Shown: positions 24,114 to 35,981 of the stretch, piece by piece
Layout: the number at the start of each line of letters is the position of its first letter
Position numbering within the stretch: position 1 is the first letter of the stretch
Assembly (NCBI RefSeq): GCF_900104745.1
Contig: NZ_LT629732.1
Coordinates: forward strand, 930,001 to 994,000
Reading direction: 5' to 3'
Origin: Actinopolymorpha singaporensis
GTDB taxonomy: Bacteria > Actinomycetota > Actinomycetes > Propionibacteriales > Actinopolymorphaceae
DNA length: 64,000 bases
Position numbers and translations under genes: made by a program
The notes under the pieces: generated by a model
What the model was told of the DNA's origin: nothing
Databases searched by the model: none
What the model saw: only the letters and a program-made list of their open reading frames with translations

Positions 24114-24161
24114 CTGCAATGCCGTGCTGCCGTACTTCGAAAGACGAGTCCTGCTTCGGGA

Positions 24162-26375
<2,214 letters not shown>

Positions 26376-26825
26376 TTACTTGGTGCTGGCTGCGTGCTGG
26401 TTGCTGCTCGCCACACAGTCAGGACATCTGCCCCAGTAGATGACCTCGGCCTCGTCGATCTCGAAACCCGAGTCGTCGGCCGCCGTCAGGCAGGGAGTCT
26501 CGCCCACCGCGCAGTCGACGTCGGCGATGGCACCGCACGACCGGCAGACCACGTGATGGTGGTTGTCGCCGACCCGGGCCTCGTACCGTGCCACCGAGCC
26601 GAGCGGCTGGATGCGGCGCACCAAGCCCGCACCGGTGAGCGCGTGGAGTACGTCGTAGACGGCCTGATGGGAGACGATGCCGAGATTCCTGCGTACGGCA
26701 CCGATGATCGAGTCGGTGTCGGCGTGGGGAAGGTCGTGCACCGCGGACAGTACCGCCATCCGCGGGCGCGTCACCCGAAGGGCGGCCTCGCGGAGCATGC
26801 GCTCGAAGTCTGCGGAGGTTGGCAC
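26376..26825 (-). CDS. furA: Fur-family peroxide-sensing repressor (FurA/CatR type)
   Basis: A 149-residue Fur-family regulator. The N-terminal winged helix (RVTRPRMAVLSAVHDLPHADTDSII, then SHQAVYDVLHALTGAGLV) is followed by a dimerisation domain with the histidine-rich DNHHHVVCRSCG and a second CPDC pair that together suit structural zinc and regulatory metal binding. The GTG start at 26825 (PTSADFERML) fits the family; the longer frame would run through the operator. Its place directly before katG marks it as the peroxide-responsive repressor of katG and of itself. Confidence 0.92.
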   Translation of the reverse strand: MPTSADFERMLREAALRVTRPRMAVLSAVHDLPHADTDSIIGAVRRNLGIVSHQAVYDVLHALTGAGLVRRIQPLGSVARYEARVGDNHHHVVCRSCGAIADVDCAVGETPCLTAADDSGFEIDEAEVIYWGRCPDCVASSNQHAASTK

Positions 26826-26847
26826 GCCGCCAAGTCTGGCGGATTTT

Positions 26848-26862
26848 CTTGAATCAATCAAG
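26848..26862. promoter_or_regulatory. Fur-box-like inverted repeat upstream of furA
   Basis: CTTGA-ATCAA-TCAAG is a perfect 5-bp inverted repeat in a strikingly AT-rich patch 23-37 bp before the furA GTG. Position and base composition fit both the promoter and the autoregulatory box of furA-katG operons. Confidence 0.65.
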
Positions 26863-26921
26863 TATGGGCCGCAGATTGGGGACTTTCGGCCCGGATTGGC
26901 TGGACACGGAGTACACACGGC

Positions 26922-26953
26922 GACCGGCCGGGAGGCCCTCCTCCCGGCCGGTC
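26922..26953. terminator. Perfect 14-bp stem, tetraloop hairpin
   Basis: GACCGGCCGGGAGG (26922-26935) and CCTCCCGGCCGGTC (26940-26953) pair perfectly around CCCT. It is about 65 bp past the end of the reductase gene at 27020 on the minus strand, and upstream of the furA promoter, so it insulates the two units. No T-run follows. Confidence 0.8.
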
Positions 26954-27019
26954 ACCGTCCTGCTTCACGGCGGCGGGCGTCCTCGGAGCACCGCGCCCCG
27001 CACCAGGCGTCGACTCGGC

Positions 27020-27634
27020 TCAGCTGTCTTCCTGGGGCAGGTGCCCCTTCGCGTCCTCGTACGTTCCGTCGGGAGCGGAGTCGTCGGTGGTGTAGACGAG
27101 GTGCAGTACGCCCGTGCTGAACGACTTGGACGACAGCAGCCGCAGCGGGATCGAGCTGTCGGCCTCCTCGAACAGCCGGGTCCCCCTGCGGACCGCGATC
27201 GGGTGAACCAGCAGGTGCAGCTCGTCGATGAGACCGGCGGCGAGCAGCTGACGTACGACCGAGACCGAACCGCTCATCCCGATCTGGTCTCCCGGCTCGT
27301 TCTTGAGGGCGGTGACGGCCTCGATCAGGTCGCCCTTCAGCACCTCGGAGTTGCGCCAGGTGAACTCGAGGTCCTGCCGGGAGACGACGATCTTGCGTGC
27401 GTCACCCAGCTTCTTGGCGAACGGTGCGTCCTCCTCGCCGGCCGTCTCACGGTCCGGCCACGCACCGGCAAAGCTGTCGTAGGTCACCCGGCCGAGCAGG
27501 AGCGTGTCGGCGGCGCCGAGCTGGGCGTCGACGGCAGCACCCATCTCGTCGTTGAAGTACGGGAAGTGCCACTCCCCCGGGTTGTGGACAACGCCGTCCA
27601 GCGAGATGAACAGACCAGCAGTGAGCTTGCGCAT
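27020..27634 (-). CDS. Dihydrofolate reductase-like (RibD C-terminal) protein
   Basis: A 204-residue protein of the RibD_C/YyaP-YwjB type: MRKLTAGLFISLDGVVHNPGEW at the start, then DTLLLGRVTYDSFAGAWP, KIVVSRQDLEFTW, an NADPH-binding GSVSVVRQLLAAGLIDELHLLVHP, and LFEEA. The fold is that of dihydrofolate/pyrimidine reductases; actinobacterial paralogues are numerous and mostly uncharacterised. It is a single-gene unit bounded by the perfect hairpin downstream. Confidence 0.88.
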   Translation of the reverse strand: MRKLTAGLFISLDGVVHNPGEWHFPYFNDEMGAAVDAQLGAADTLLLGRVTYDSFAGAWPDRETAGEEDAPFAKKLGDARKIVVSRQDLEFTWRNSEVLKGDLIEAVTALKNEPGDQIGMSGSVSVVRQLLAAGLIDELHLLVHPIAVRRGTRLFEEADSSIPLRLLSSKSFSTGVLHLVYTTDDSAPDGTYEDAKGHLPQEDS

Positions 27635-27823
27635 CGAACTACTCCTTGATCAAAGGTGCCGCGGTAGTGGTGTACGCCCAGTCTGACCGCACACGCGGTC
27701 CCAACTCATCGGCGTTCTGCCCCTCCTTCGAACAACGAGCCGCGGAATCGACATGACGAGCTTCCGCCAGCCCGTGACCTTCGCTTCGGACGACGGAGCG
27801 TCGGCCTCCGACCGCCGCCGAGA

Positions 27824-28249
27824 TCAGTCCGCGTCCTGGTCGGTGAGGTTGGCGAGCATGGTCTGGAGGAGGGCGGCGGCGTCGCCCGGGTCTACGCCTC
27901 GGGTCAGGTCCGCGGCGACGGCCTCGAAGACCGGTGGCAGTTCGGGGATCAGCGAACGCCCGGCTTTGGTGAGTTCGACCACCACCGCGCGACGGTCGGC
28001 CGGGTCGGGCACGCGCCGGACGAGTTCCTTGGCTGCCAGCCGGTCGACCAGTCGGGTGATGCCGGCCGTGTCGGTGCCGAGCAGGTCGGCCAACCGGCGC
28101 TGGCTGGACTGCCCGGTGAAGACGTGGACGAGGAGGCCGGCCTGCTGGGAGGTCAGCCCGAACGCCGCGAAACGCTGGTCCAGGGCGGTCCGTAGCTCGC
28201 GGGCGAGCCGGACGACGAGGCTCGACGCCTGAACTCCGGGGCTGGGCAT
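27824..28249 (-). CDS. MarR-family transcriptional regulator
   Basis: A 141-residue MarR protein. The winged helix spans LTSQQAGLLVHVFTGQSSQRRLADLLGTDTAGITRLVDRL, followed by the DPADRRAVVVELT wing motif. Terminal helices form the dimer interface. It is divergent from a SnoaL-like gene, and a palindrome starting 12 bp before its ATG is the likely shared operator. Confidence 0.9.
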   Translation of the reverse strand: MPSPGVQASSLVVRLARELRTALDQRFAAFGLTSQQAGLLVHVFTGQSSQRRLADLLGTDTAGITRLVDRLAAKELVRRVPDPADRRAVVVELTKAGRSLIPELPPVFEAVAADLTRGVDPGDAAALLQTMLANLTDQDAD

Positions 28250-28260
28250 GACGCTCCTGT

Positions 28261-28278
28261 TATTTGTCGTGACAATTA
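28261..28278. promoter_or_regulatory. TTGTC-GT-GACAA palindrome, probable MarR operator
   Basis: TTGTC (28264-28268) and GACAA (28271-28275) are perfectly inverted and extend to TA...TA at the outside with one mismatch. It lies 12 bp upstream of the MarR start, within the divergent gap, as is usual for MarR autoregulation. Confidence 0.6.
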
Positions 28279-28348
28279 CTGTTGGGGCCGCTATCGTACG
28301 ACAGTCAGCGGCAACCGTCGCACAGGGACTCGGTCACGCGGAGGTTCA

Positions 28349-28768
28349 GTGAGTTCAGTGAGCACCCCTGCCCTGGAAGCGGAGCTTCGGGAGTTCTTCG
28401 AGCGGTTCGACACCAGCGGCGCCGACGCGTTCCACGAACAGTTCCTCAGCCTCGACCCCGCCAAGGCCACCGTCGTCACCCGCGACCAGCTGCGGGCAGT
28501 TCTCCCCAGGCGCGCCCAGATGTTCAGTTCGGTCGGGGCAACGGGCACCCGCCTCCGCGACCTCCACGCCCGGTCACTCGACGACCACCACACACTCGTG
28601 GAGACGTACTGGGACGTGGAGCTTGCCGACGAGGACGCCGAGCCGCTCACTCTGCACGCCACCTACCTGCTTCGCCGCGCCGACGAGGGGTGGCGCGTCG
28701 TCGTCTACCTGAACCACCAGGACATCGGCAGCGTCCTCGCCAACCGCACCGCGGCATCCAGCGCCTGA
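28349..28768 (+). CDS. SnoaL/DUF4440-like small protein
   Basis: A 139-residue protein with the cone-shaped alpha+beta pattern of NTF2-like proteins: an N-terminal helix ALEAELREFFERFDTSGADAFHEQF, then strands around LVETYWDVELADEDAEPLTLHATYLLRR and GWRVVVYLNHQD. These domains act as small enzymes or ligand binders. The GTG at 28349 lies 5 nt after CGGAGG. It is divergent from the MarR gene and probably under its control. Confidence 0.6.
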   Translation: MSSVSTPALEAELREFFERFDTSGADAFHEQFLSLDPAKATVVTRDQLRAVLPRRAQMFSSVGATGTRLRDLHARSLDDHHTLVETYWDVELADEDAEPLTLHATYLLRRADEGWRVVVYLNHQDIGSVLANRTAASSA

Positions 28769-28790
28769 GGCCCTCGGAAGAATCGGCGGG

Positions 28791-31700
28791 TCAGCGCGAA
28801 GTGCCGAGGCCGCGCTCGATGGCCTCGATCAGCCGGGGCCGGAGTTCGGTCGCGCGGATCACCGTGTCGACCGAACCGACCTCGACGGCCCGCTGGATGC
28901 TGTGCACCCGGTCGAAAGCGGCCGCGACCTCACCCAGCTTCTCGGCCCGGACGGCGGTGCGTACCTCCGCCAGTTCCGTCGCCAGCGCGGCGCGTTCGGC
29001 ACCGACCGCGGCCGACACCCTCCCGGCCAGGCTCGACACCCGGGGGTCGGCTGCCGTACGAGCGTCCACCTCCGCCGCGAACACCACCGCCGCCGCGGGC
29101 GCGCCACCGAGCACCGAAGCGAACGAGCCCTCCACCGCCAACACGGTGAGGTTCGGGTTCAGCGCCTTGGAGAACACCACGAACGCCCCGCCGTGGTAGC
29201 GCGAGATCACCGCGAACACGATCGGTCCGTCGAAGTTGACGACCGCCCGGCCGATCTCCGCTCCGTACTCCAACTGCAGGTTGCGCATCGAGTCCGGTGA
29301 CCCGTCGAAGCCGGACAGGTTCGCCAGCACCACCAGGGGCCGGTTCCCGCTGGCCGCGTTGATCGCCCGGGCCACCTTCTTCGACGACTTGGGGAACAAC
29401 GTGCCGGACGTGTAGGTGTCCGGGCCGTCGGTGGGCGGGAATCCCCGCCGGGGAACGGACTTCGACTCGATCCCGATCAGGCACACCGGGTACCCACCGA
29501 GCCGGGCGTCCTGCACCACGGCGGTGTCGGCGTCGGCCATGCCTGCCCAGCGTTCGAGTACCGGGTGGTCCAGGTCGCTGACCGCGCGCATCACCGTACG
29601 GATGTCGAACGGCTTCTTGCGGCCGGGATTGGTCTCCGACGAGAAGATGTCGCCGACCGTACGGAAGTCGCTGCCCGGCACCTCGTGCGGATACGTCGTG
29701 ACGTCCCGGTCCACCGGATCGGACGTGTCCGACCGCCGCGGGCCCGACTCGCCCGGCACGACGTAGGTGTGGTCGTAGTGCGCCATCAGCACGTCGCGGG
29801 CGCTCTTGAGGTCCGGCGCCCAGTACTGCGCCTGGCCGTTCGGGCCCATCACCCGGTCGTACCCGCCGATGCCGTAGTTGTCCTCGGCGGAGACGCCGCC
29901 GGAGAAGTCCAGTGACTGCTTGCCGGTGAGCACCATCGCACTGTCCGGCGTCATCACCAGGATGCCCTTGGTGTGCATCAGCATCGTCGCCTCGGCGTTC
30001 CAGTACGGCTGCGCGCCGACGTTGATACCGGCAACGACGACGTTGATCTCGCCACCCGCCTGGGTGAACTCCACGATCCGCTTGAGTGCGGCGGCGATCC
30101 AGTCCATGTTCTCGGTGCCGGAGTCCATCGAGATGCGCGCACCGGCCGACAGCGCGTACCACTCGACCGGTGTGCGCATCCGCTCGGCCAGGTCGAGCGC
30201 GGCGATGATCCGCGCGCACTCGGCCTCGGCGAGTGCGCCGAGCGCCTTGGTCGGGTCGCCGCTGAGCACCACGCGGGTGATGCCCTCGGGGCAGCGCGCG
30301 GTCGGTGTGCTGATCACCCCGACGATGATCGCCGCCTTGTTCAGGCCGCGGGGCCGGTCGACCGGCACGAGCACGCCGGAGTCGTCCAGGTCGTACTCCA
30401 CCCCCGAGCCGCCTGGCCCGGCCACCATGTCGGTCAGCTCGTACGGGTAGACGGTGTTGCGGCGGCGCGAGCGCAGGACCTTCTGGGCGTAGTCGTCGAG
30501 CGGCTTGAGCCGCTCGGTGGTCCGCTCCTCCACGGAGGTGACCACGCCGGACCCCGGCTGGTAGAAGAAGCGTGCCGTCACCGGCGCGACCGTGCCGTCC
30601 GGCCGCTCGACGCGCCCCTGCGCCAGCACCTCCTCGATGCCCGCACCGACGGTGAGCGGCGCGATGTTGCGCTGTAGCGCCGTCAGCTCCTCGACCTGGA
30701 CGTCGACGACCGGCCAGATGTGCACCCAGACATGGTTCATGTCCAGGCGGGCGCCGGCCGTACCCCGTGCGCTGCGGGCCCTGCGGATCGCCTCCAGGCA
30801 GTTCGAGATGGCCCGCTCGACGTGCGGAAGGGACGTCACCTGCCCGTCCTCGTCGCGCACGACGGCGAACTGGCGCACCTGGGCAAGAGCGACCAGCCGC
30901 TGGTCGGCGTCGTTGTCGCGCGCCACGCAGTGGTAGAGCAGGACGCCCTCGGGCGCTTCCAGGCGGTTTATCCGGAAGTCCCGCAGCCGCCAGAGGTTCA
31001 GCCGCCGCCCCACCATCGGGTGGACGCCGCGCACGTTGTCGTCCTCGACGACGGTGGTACCGGCCGGGCGGTAGGTGAAGTACTCCACCGCCCTGTCGCC
31101 GCCGCGGGCGACGGCGAGGGTGATCCGGCGTACGCCACGGCCGAGGGGCAGCGCGGCGACCAGGTCGTGCAGCGCGTCCGCCGCCTCCTGCTGCCCGTCC
31201 GGGGTGTCCGGCCCGAACAGGTAGAGGTCGACGACCGCCTCGTGCCCGGCGGGTCGGGCCACGACCTGGGCGGCGAGGGCCCGGACCAGAGCGCCGTCGG
31301 GATCGGCGAGCTCGGCGACCGTGCCGACCGTACTGACCAGGTGGGTGGGGCGGTCGTCCAACGAGTAGCCGGCAGTCGCGAACGGTCTCCCGTCGACAGC
31401 CAGTTCGCTCAGGCCGTGGAGTTCGTACTCGCGGTAGTGCCGGCGGATCAGCACCTCGAGCATCGGCTCCCACTCGGCCCAGCCGCGCTCCAGCCGCCGG
31501 GTGAGGAAGCCGACGATCTGCTCCGGGATGGCCGCCAGCGCCTCGATCCGCTGCTGCCGGTCGGGCGCGTCCGGGTTGGCAGCGAGCGAGTCGACCTCGG
31601 CGCCCACTCCGGCGACCACCTCGGCCCGTGCCTCGTCCACCAGCGGCTGGTCGAACCAGCGGAAACGTACGCTGCGGGCCAGGTCGCCGACGACCGGGAA

Positions 31701-34316
31701 GCGCAGCTGGGTGGCGAGCACGAGTCGTTCCAGTACGTCGTGCACGCGGCCGTCCAGCGGGGCCGCGGGCAGCGGCTCGGTGCTCCAGGCCTGCAGCAAC
31801 GCCGTCACCAGCAGCACGTCCGGCCTCGACCGCTGCTGGGCGAGGAAGATGCGGAACACCGCCTCGTCCAGCTCGGGGCTGCGCTCCAGGTCGGTCACGC
31901 CGTAGTGCCCGAGCACGCGGGCCAGCCGGGCGCGGAACGCCTCCGGAAGGCCGCCGCGCTCGGGATCGAGGCTCTGCAGGTACGTGTGGAAGTGCTCGCG
32001 GGGGCTGTGCACCCCGTGCTCGGTGTTGACCTCCTCGCCCGCCGGCCGGTTGCGGCTCAGCTCGGCGAAGTCGGCGAACACCTGCAACAGTTCGATCTCC
32101 GCCGACACCGGCGCCTGCCCGGCCGCCGCGAGCTCTGCCCGGGCACTCAGGTAGCCGGCCAGCATCTCGCCCCCGTCACGAGGGTCGACGTCGTAGCCGA
32201 GCAGCATGCTGCGCAGGTCGGCCAGGCCGCGTTCGGCGCGTTCCTCGGCGGACTTGCGCACGCTCTCGGTGGGCAGGTCCAGGTCGACAGCCGGCGTTGC
32301 GGCGCCGGGCAGACCCGCCGGCGCACCCTCCGCCGCGCCGTCGGCGACCGGCTCCAGCCGGAGGAGGGGCGCGCTGGTCTCGACCTGGCTCCCGGTGGAG
32401 ACCAGCAGCTCACGCACGGTGCCGCGGAACGGCGCGTACAGCACCGTCTCCATCTTCATGCTCTCCAGCACCAGCACCGGTGCGCCGGCCTCGACCTCGG
32501 CGCCCAGCGACACCGGCGTCGCGACGACCAGGGCCGGCGCCGGTGACCGCAGCACCCCGCCCTCGCCCCGGCTCACCCGGTGCGTGACCCCGTCCACCTC
32601 GACCAGGTGCACCGGGCCGTGGGTGGCGGTGACCAGCCGGAACGTCCGGCCGTCGACGGTCAGCCGGGCGCCGTAGGTGCCGGACCGTTCCAGTTCGCCG
32701 TAGACGACGTGCTGGTCGTCACCGTTGCCGACGCCGACCCGGAACCTGTGCGGGCCGATCTGCGCGACCGTGACGCGGTAGGCGACGCCGCGCAGCTCCA
32801 GGTCGATCGCCCGGGCGACCTCGTGCTGCACCTGCGGCCGGCCGCCGTGCGCGGTCTCCAGCAGGCGCCGGAGCTCGACCTGCTTGGCCTCCTCGTACCC
32901 CTCGATCGCCGCCGCGACCAGCCCGATGCCGGAGTGGCGGTGGGAGACCAGCCGGCCCTGCCCGCGTACGCGGTCGATCCAGGCGGTGTCCGCACTGCCG
33001 TCGATCACCTCGGGCTGGTCGAGCAACGCGAGGATGAAGCCCTTGTTGGTGACGCCGCCCTCGATGATCACCGTGGTCGCGCCGACCGCCCGGCGCAGCC
33101 GCGCCAGTGCCTCGTCCCGGGTCCGGCCATAGGCGATGATCTTGGCGATCATCGAGTCGAACTCGGCCGGAATGGTGTCGCCGGCACTGACCCCGGTGTC
33201 CACGCGTACGCCAGGTCCGACCGGCAGGTCGAGGAGTGCGATCCGGCCCGGCGACGGTGCGAAGTCCCGGTCGGGGTCCTCGGCGTTCAGCCGGGCCTCG
33301 ATCGCGTGCCCGGTCTCGACCGGCCGCTCGCCCTCCAGCCGGCCGCCGGCGGCGATCCGGATCTGGGTCTTCACCAGGTCGAGGTCGGTGGTCAGCTCGG
33401 TGACCGGATGCTCGACCTGCAGCCGGGTGTTGACCTCGAGGAAGGAGAGCAGCTCGTCCTGCGGACGGTAGAGGAACTCGACCGTCCCGGCGCCGCGGTA
33501 GCCCACCGCGAGCGCGAGCCGCTCGGCCGCGTCCTTGATCTGGTCGGCCTGCTCCGCGGACAGCACCGGCGAGGCGGACTCCTCGATCACCTTCTGGTTG
33601 CGGCGCTGCACCGAGCAGTCGCGCACCCCGAGCGCCCAGGCGGTGCCCTGCCCGTCGGCGATGACCTGCACCTCGACGTGCCGCCCGCCGGTGACCAGCT
33701 GCTCGAGGTAGACGACACCGCTGCCGAACGACCGCTCGGCCTCGTCGCGGGTCCGGTCGTACGCCTGCTTGAGATCCTCCGCGGACATGATCACGCGAAT
33801 ACCCCGGCCGCCGCCGCCGGCGGTCGCCTTGAGCATCAACGGATAGCCGATCTTGTCCGCCGCCTCGAGCGCCTCGTCCAGCGTGTCCACCGGGCCGCCG
33901 CTCCACCGCGAGACGGGAACGCCGACCTCCTCGGCCACCAGCTTGGAGGCGATTTTGTCGCCGAGCCTGCGCATCGCGGCGGCTGTCGGTCCGATGAAAG
34001 TGACGCCGATGCGTTCGCAGAGCTCGGCGAACGCCGGGTCCTCCGCGACGAACCCCCAGCCCACCCACGCGGCGTCGGCCCTGGTGTCCCGGAGTGCGCG
34101 TTCGAGGACGGCGTGGTCGACGTAGGGCCGCGCGGACGCCGCGCCCAGTGAGTAGGCGAGGTCGGCCTCGCGTACGAACGTCGCGGTCCGCTCGATGTCG
34201 GTGTAGAGCGCCACCGTCTCGATCCGCTCGCCGCCCTCCGCGTTGAGCTCGCGTACGGCGTTGATCAGCCGCATCGCGGCCTCGCCGCGGTTCACCACTG
34301 CGATCCGCCTGAACAC
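28791..34316 (-). CDS. Giant single-chain biotin-dependent acyl-CoA carboxylase
   Basis: A protein of about 1,841 residues that carries every activity of an acyl-CoA carboxylase in one chain. Biotin carboxylase occupies about residues 1-450 (glycine loop ATAGGGGRGIR; EVNTRLQVEHPVTE). A BT-like linker and biotin carrier follow, with the biotinyl lysine in ESMKMET at about residue 621. A long central region (about 690-1130) of eukaryotic ACC type comes next, then carboxyltransferase N- and C-halves (about 1130-1841, including SRYHGGAFVVFSKALNP). It would carboxylate acetyl- or longer acyl-CoA for fatty-acid synthesis or degradation. The GTG at 34316 follows GGGAGG; the frame runs 11 codons further. 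Bacterial ACCs are normally split across two to four subunits. Confidence 0.9.
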   Translation of the reverse strand: MFRRIAVVNRGEAAMRLINAVRELNAEGGERIETVALYTDIERTATFVREADLAYSLGAASARPYVDHAVLERALRDTRADAAWVGWGFVAEDPAFAELCERIGVTFIGPTAAAMRRLGDKIASKLVAEEVGVPVSRWSGGPVDTLDEALEAADKIGYPLMLKATAGGGGRGIRVIMSAEDLKQAYDRTRDEAERSFGSGVVYLEQLVTGGRHVEVQVIADGQGTAWALGVRDCSVQRRNQKVIEESASPVLSAEQADQIKDAAERLALAVGYRGAGTVEFLYRPQDELLSFLEVNTRLQVEHPVTELTTDLDLVKTQIRIAAGGRLEGERPVETGHAIEARLNAEDPDRDFAPSPGRIALLDLPVGPGVRVDTGVSAGDTIPAEFDSMIAKIIAYGRTRDEALARLRRAVGATTVIIEGGVTNKGFILALLDQPEVIDGSADTAWIDRVRGQGRLVSHRHSGIGLVAAAIEGYEEAKQVELRRLLETAHGGRPQVQHEVARAIDLELRGVAYRVTVAQIGPHRFRVGVGNGDDQHVVYGELERSGTYGARLTVDGRTFRLVTATHGPVHLVEVDGVTHRVSRGEGGVLRSPAPALVVATPVSLGAEVEAGAPVLVLESMKMETVLYAPFRGTVRELLVSTGSQVETSAPLLRLEPVADGAAEGAPAGLPGAATPAVDLDLPTESVRKSAEERAERGLADLRSMLLGYDVDPRDGGEMLAGYLSARAELAAAGQAPVSAEIELLQVFADFAELSRNRPAGEEVNTEHGVHSPREHFHTYLQSLDPERGGLPEAFRARLARVLGHYGVTDLERSPELDEAVFRIFLAQQRSRPDVLLVTALLQAWSTEPLPAAPLDGRVHDVLERLVLATQLRFPVVGDLARSVRFRWFDQPLVDEARAEVVAGVGAEVDSLAANPDAPDRQQRIEALAAIPEQIVGFLTRRLERGWAEWEPMLEVLIRRHYREYELHGLSELAVDGRPFATAGYSLDDRPTHLVSTVGTVAELADPDGALVRALAAQVVARPAGHEAVVDLYLFGPDTPDGQQEAADALHDLVAALPLGRGVRRITLAVARGGDRAVEYFTYRPAGTTVVEDDNVRGVHPMVGRRLNLWRLRDFRINRLEAPEGVLLYHCVARDNDADQRLVALAQVRQFAVVRDEDGQVTSLPHVERAISNCLEAIRRARSARGTAGARLDMNHVWVHIWPVVDVQVEELTALQRNIAPLTVGAGIEEVLAQGRVERPDGTVAPVTARFFYQPGSGVVTSVEERTTERLKPLDDYAQKVLRSRRRNTVYPYELTDMVAGPGGSGVEYDLDDSGVLVPVDRPRGLNKAAIIVGVISTPTARCPEGITRVVLSGDPTKALGALAEAECARIIAALDLAERMRTPVEWYALSAGARISMDSGTENMDWIAAALKRIVEFTQAGGEINVVVAGINVGAQPYWNAEATMLMHTKGILVMTPDSAMVLTGKQSLDFSGGVSAEDNYGIGGYDRVMGPNGQAQYWAPDLKSARDVLMAHYDHTYVVPGESGPRRSDTSDPVDRDVTTYPHEVPGSDFRTVGDIFSSETNPGRKKPFDIRTVMRAVSDLDHPVLERWAGMADADTAVVQDARLGGYPVCLIGIESKSVPRRGFPPTDGPDTYTSGTLFPKSSKKVARAINAASGNRPLVVLANLSGFDGSPDSMRNLQLEYGAEIGRAVVNFDGPIVFAVISRYHGGAFVVFSKALNPNLTVLAVEGSFASVLGGAPAAAVVFAAEVDARTAADPRVSSLAGRVSAAVGAERAALATELAEVRTAVRAEKLGEVAAAFDRVHSIQRAVEVGSVDTVIRATELRPRLIEAIERGLGTSR

Positions 34317-34587
34317 CGACCGGCCTCCCACACTCCGCCTGCGCTTCACGGCGCCGAACCCCTACAGACCCCCGCCACCACGGCACAGGCTTTCAGACCC
34401 GGCGAGTTACCGTCGAGTCAACCTGACCCGCGCGGCACTGTCACCGCAGCGTCGGCCGGTTGCCACGTTCCGTGGCCGGAGGAAGGCTCCCCTGTTGGCC
34501 GGGAAGGATCCGCCCACGGATGCAGACCCTACGGTCAGCGGTCCCCGAGCGCCTCGGGACCCACCGCGGGCCGGGCGCAAGGGACAC

Positions 34588-35838
34588 TCAGCGCGGGTGG
34601 ACGATCCGATATATGTGCACGCCGTAACCGTCGAACGCGTCGCTGAACCGCCCCCGGGTCATCGCGACCGTTCGGTTCTCGTCGACGACGTGGACCCGGG
34701 ACGCCCCGGCCGCCGCACCGCCGAGGACGAAGTGGCCCACGGTTGGCGCGTCCCGCATGGCCACGGCGAAGACGTACGTCTCCCCGGTCAGCCGCTTCAC
34801 CATCGTGTCGACAGGTACGCCGGAGTCCGAGCTGGTCACCTCGACCGCACCCGGCATCGACGGCCGGTTGAGCACCGGCGCGAGCCGGCGGATCAGCGCG
34901 TTCGTCCTCGTCACGGCCGCCAGCATCACCGGGTCGTGCAGCAACCTGGCCGCATCGAACTCCGGTGCGAACCGGTGGACGAAGTAGAGGATGCCGCGCG
35001 ACCCGTGGACCAGCGACATCCAGACCTCGGCCCGGAACTGGTGGGGGGTGACCTGGCGGTCGCCGGAGATGTTGGTGGTCTCGACGAAGTTCCAGACGAC
35101 CTTGCGGCCGCCGGACCAGGCCCGCAGCCGGTCGACACCCTTCGCCACCAGCCACAGCGGAAGGCCGTCGGCGACCGGATAGACGTCGAAGCTCACGACG
35201 TCGGCACCCCGGACGTACTTCGGGTAGTCGTCGAGGGAGGCGTCCGGACCACGGCCGATCCAGTCGTCGTCGGCCACTCCCCGGCCCAGGTTGAGGAACA
35301 CCGGGCGGGTTCGGTCGGCCCGCGCCATCGCGCGGTACCGGTCCACGATGACGGCCGGGTCGACCGGCGGGCCGTAGCCTCCTCCCGGCAGCGGCTGCGC
35401 GTTGTCCGGCTCGTCCATCTGGGCCCAGCCGACCAACGGATTGTCGGTGCCGTTGCCACGCGCCAGGCCGACGTCGTTCTGGTGGGCGATCACCGCCATG
35501 CCGTGTTGTGCGAGCGTCGTCAGCTGCTCCTCGGTGGGCCCCTGCCACAGGCCGACGTAGAGGTTGATGCCCGCCTGTTGGTACTGCGGGGCCAGCGCCG
35601 GTTCCTGCAGCCACACCCCGATCGGGAAGTACGACGGATCAGGCCGTGGGCACGGGCCGTTCGCCCAACGCGCGTAGGGATCCGGGGTCATCGTGCCGCC
35701 TCGGTCGGTGAGTGGCGTGGACGCCGCGGCCATGCCGCCGGCGAGCGCCGACACCACCGGCGCCATCCCCGAGGCGACGGCCGTCCCCGCAGCCAGCTTG
35801 AGGAATCCCCGCCGCGACGTTCTCTGGTCGTCTGCCAT
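34588..35838 (-). CDS. Tat-exported TIM-barrel, glycosidase-like protein
   Basis: A 416-residue secreted protein. The signal has TSRRGFLKLAAGTAVASGM. The mature part reads like a clan-A glycosidase barrel: IGVWLQEPALAPQYQQAGINLYVGLW, HQNDVGLARG, VGWAQMDEPDN, VSFDVYPVADGLPLW, and VWMSLVHGSRGILYFVHRF near the substrate-binding face, then a beta-sandwich C-terminus. A glutamate in QMDEPDN could be catalytic. I could not place it in a numbered family. GGGAGG precedes the ATG at 35838. No adjacent gene on the same strand is close. Confidence 0.6.
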   Translation of the reverse strand: MADDQRTSRRGFLKLAAGTAVASGMAPVVSALAGGMAAASTPLTDRGGTMTPDPYARWANGPCPRPDPSYFPIGVWLQEPALAPQYQQAGINLYVGLWQGPTEEQLTTLAQHGMAVIAHQNDVGLARGNGTDNPLVGWAQMDEPDNAQPLPGGGYGPPVDPAVIVDRYRAMARADRTRPVFLNLGRGVADDDWIGRGPDASLDDYPKYVRGADVVSFDVYPVADGLPLWLVAKGVDRLRAWSGGRKVVWNFVETTNISGDRQVTPHQFRAEVWMSLVHGSRGILYFVHRFAPEFDAARLLHDPVMLAAVTRTNALIRRLAPVLNRPSMPGAVEVTSSDSGVPVDTMVKRLTGETYVFAVAMRDAPTVGHFVLGGAAAGASRVHVVDENRTVAMTRGRFSDAFDGYGVHIYRIVHPR

Positions 35839-35981
35839 GCCGAGCCTCCCTGAGCCTGAGGTGGAGCCACCGGCGCCCACCGTGCTGGGCCTGAGTTCCG
35901 GTCGAGGCGTCTCTCCACGATGACGGCGGACCGGGCCGCCGTCATCCGAGTCTGCCCGCATCCGGTCGCGTTCGAACCCCG

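Noticed and set aside
30720-32546. 608-codon frame opposite the carboxylase
   Set aside because: Shadow of the carboxylase gene, without motifs.
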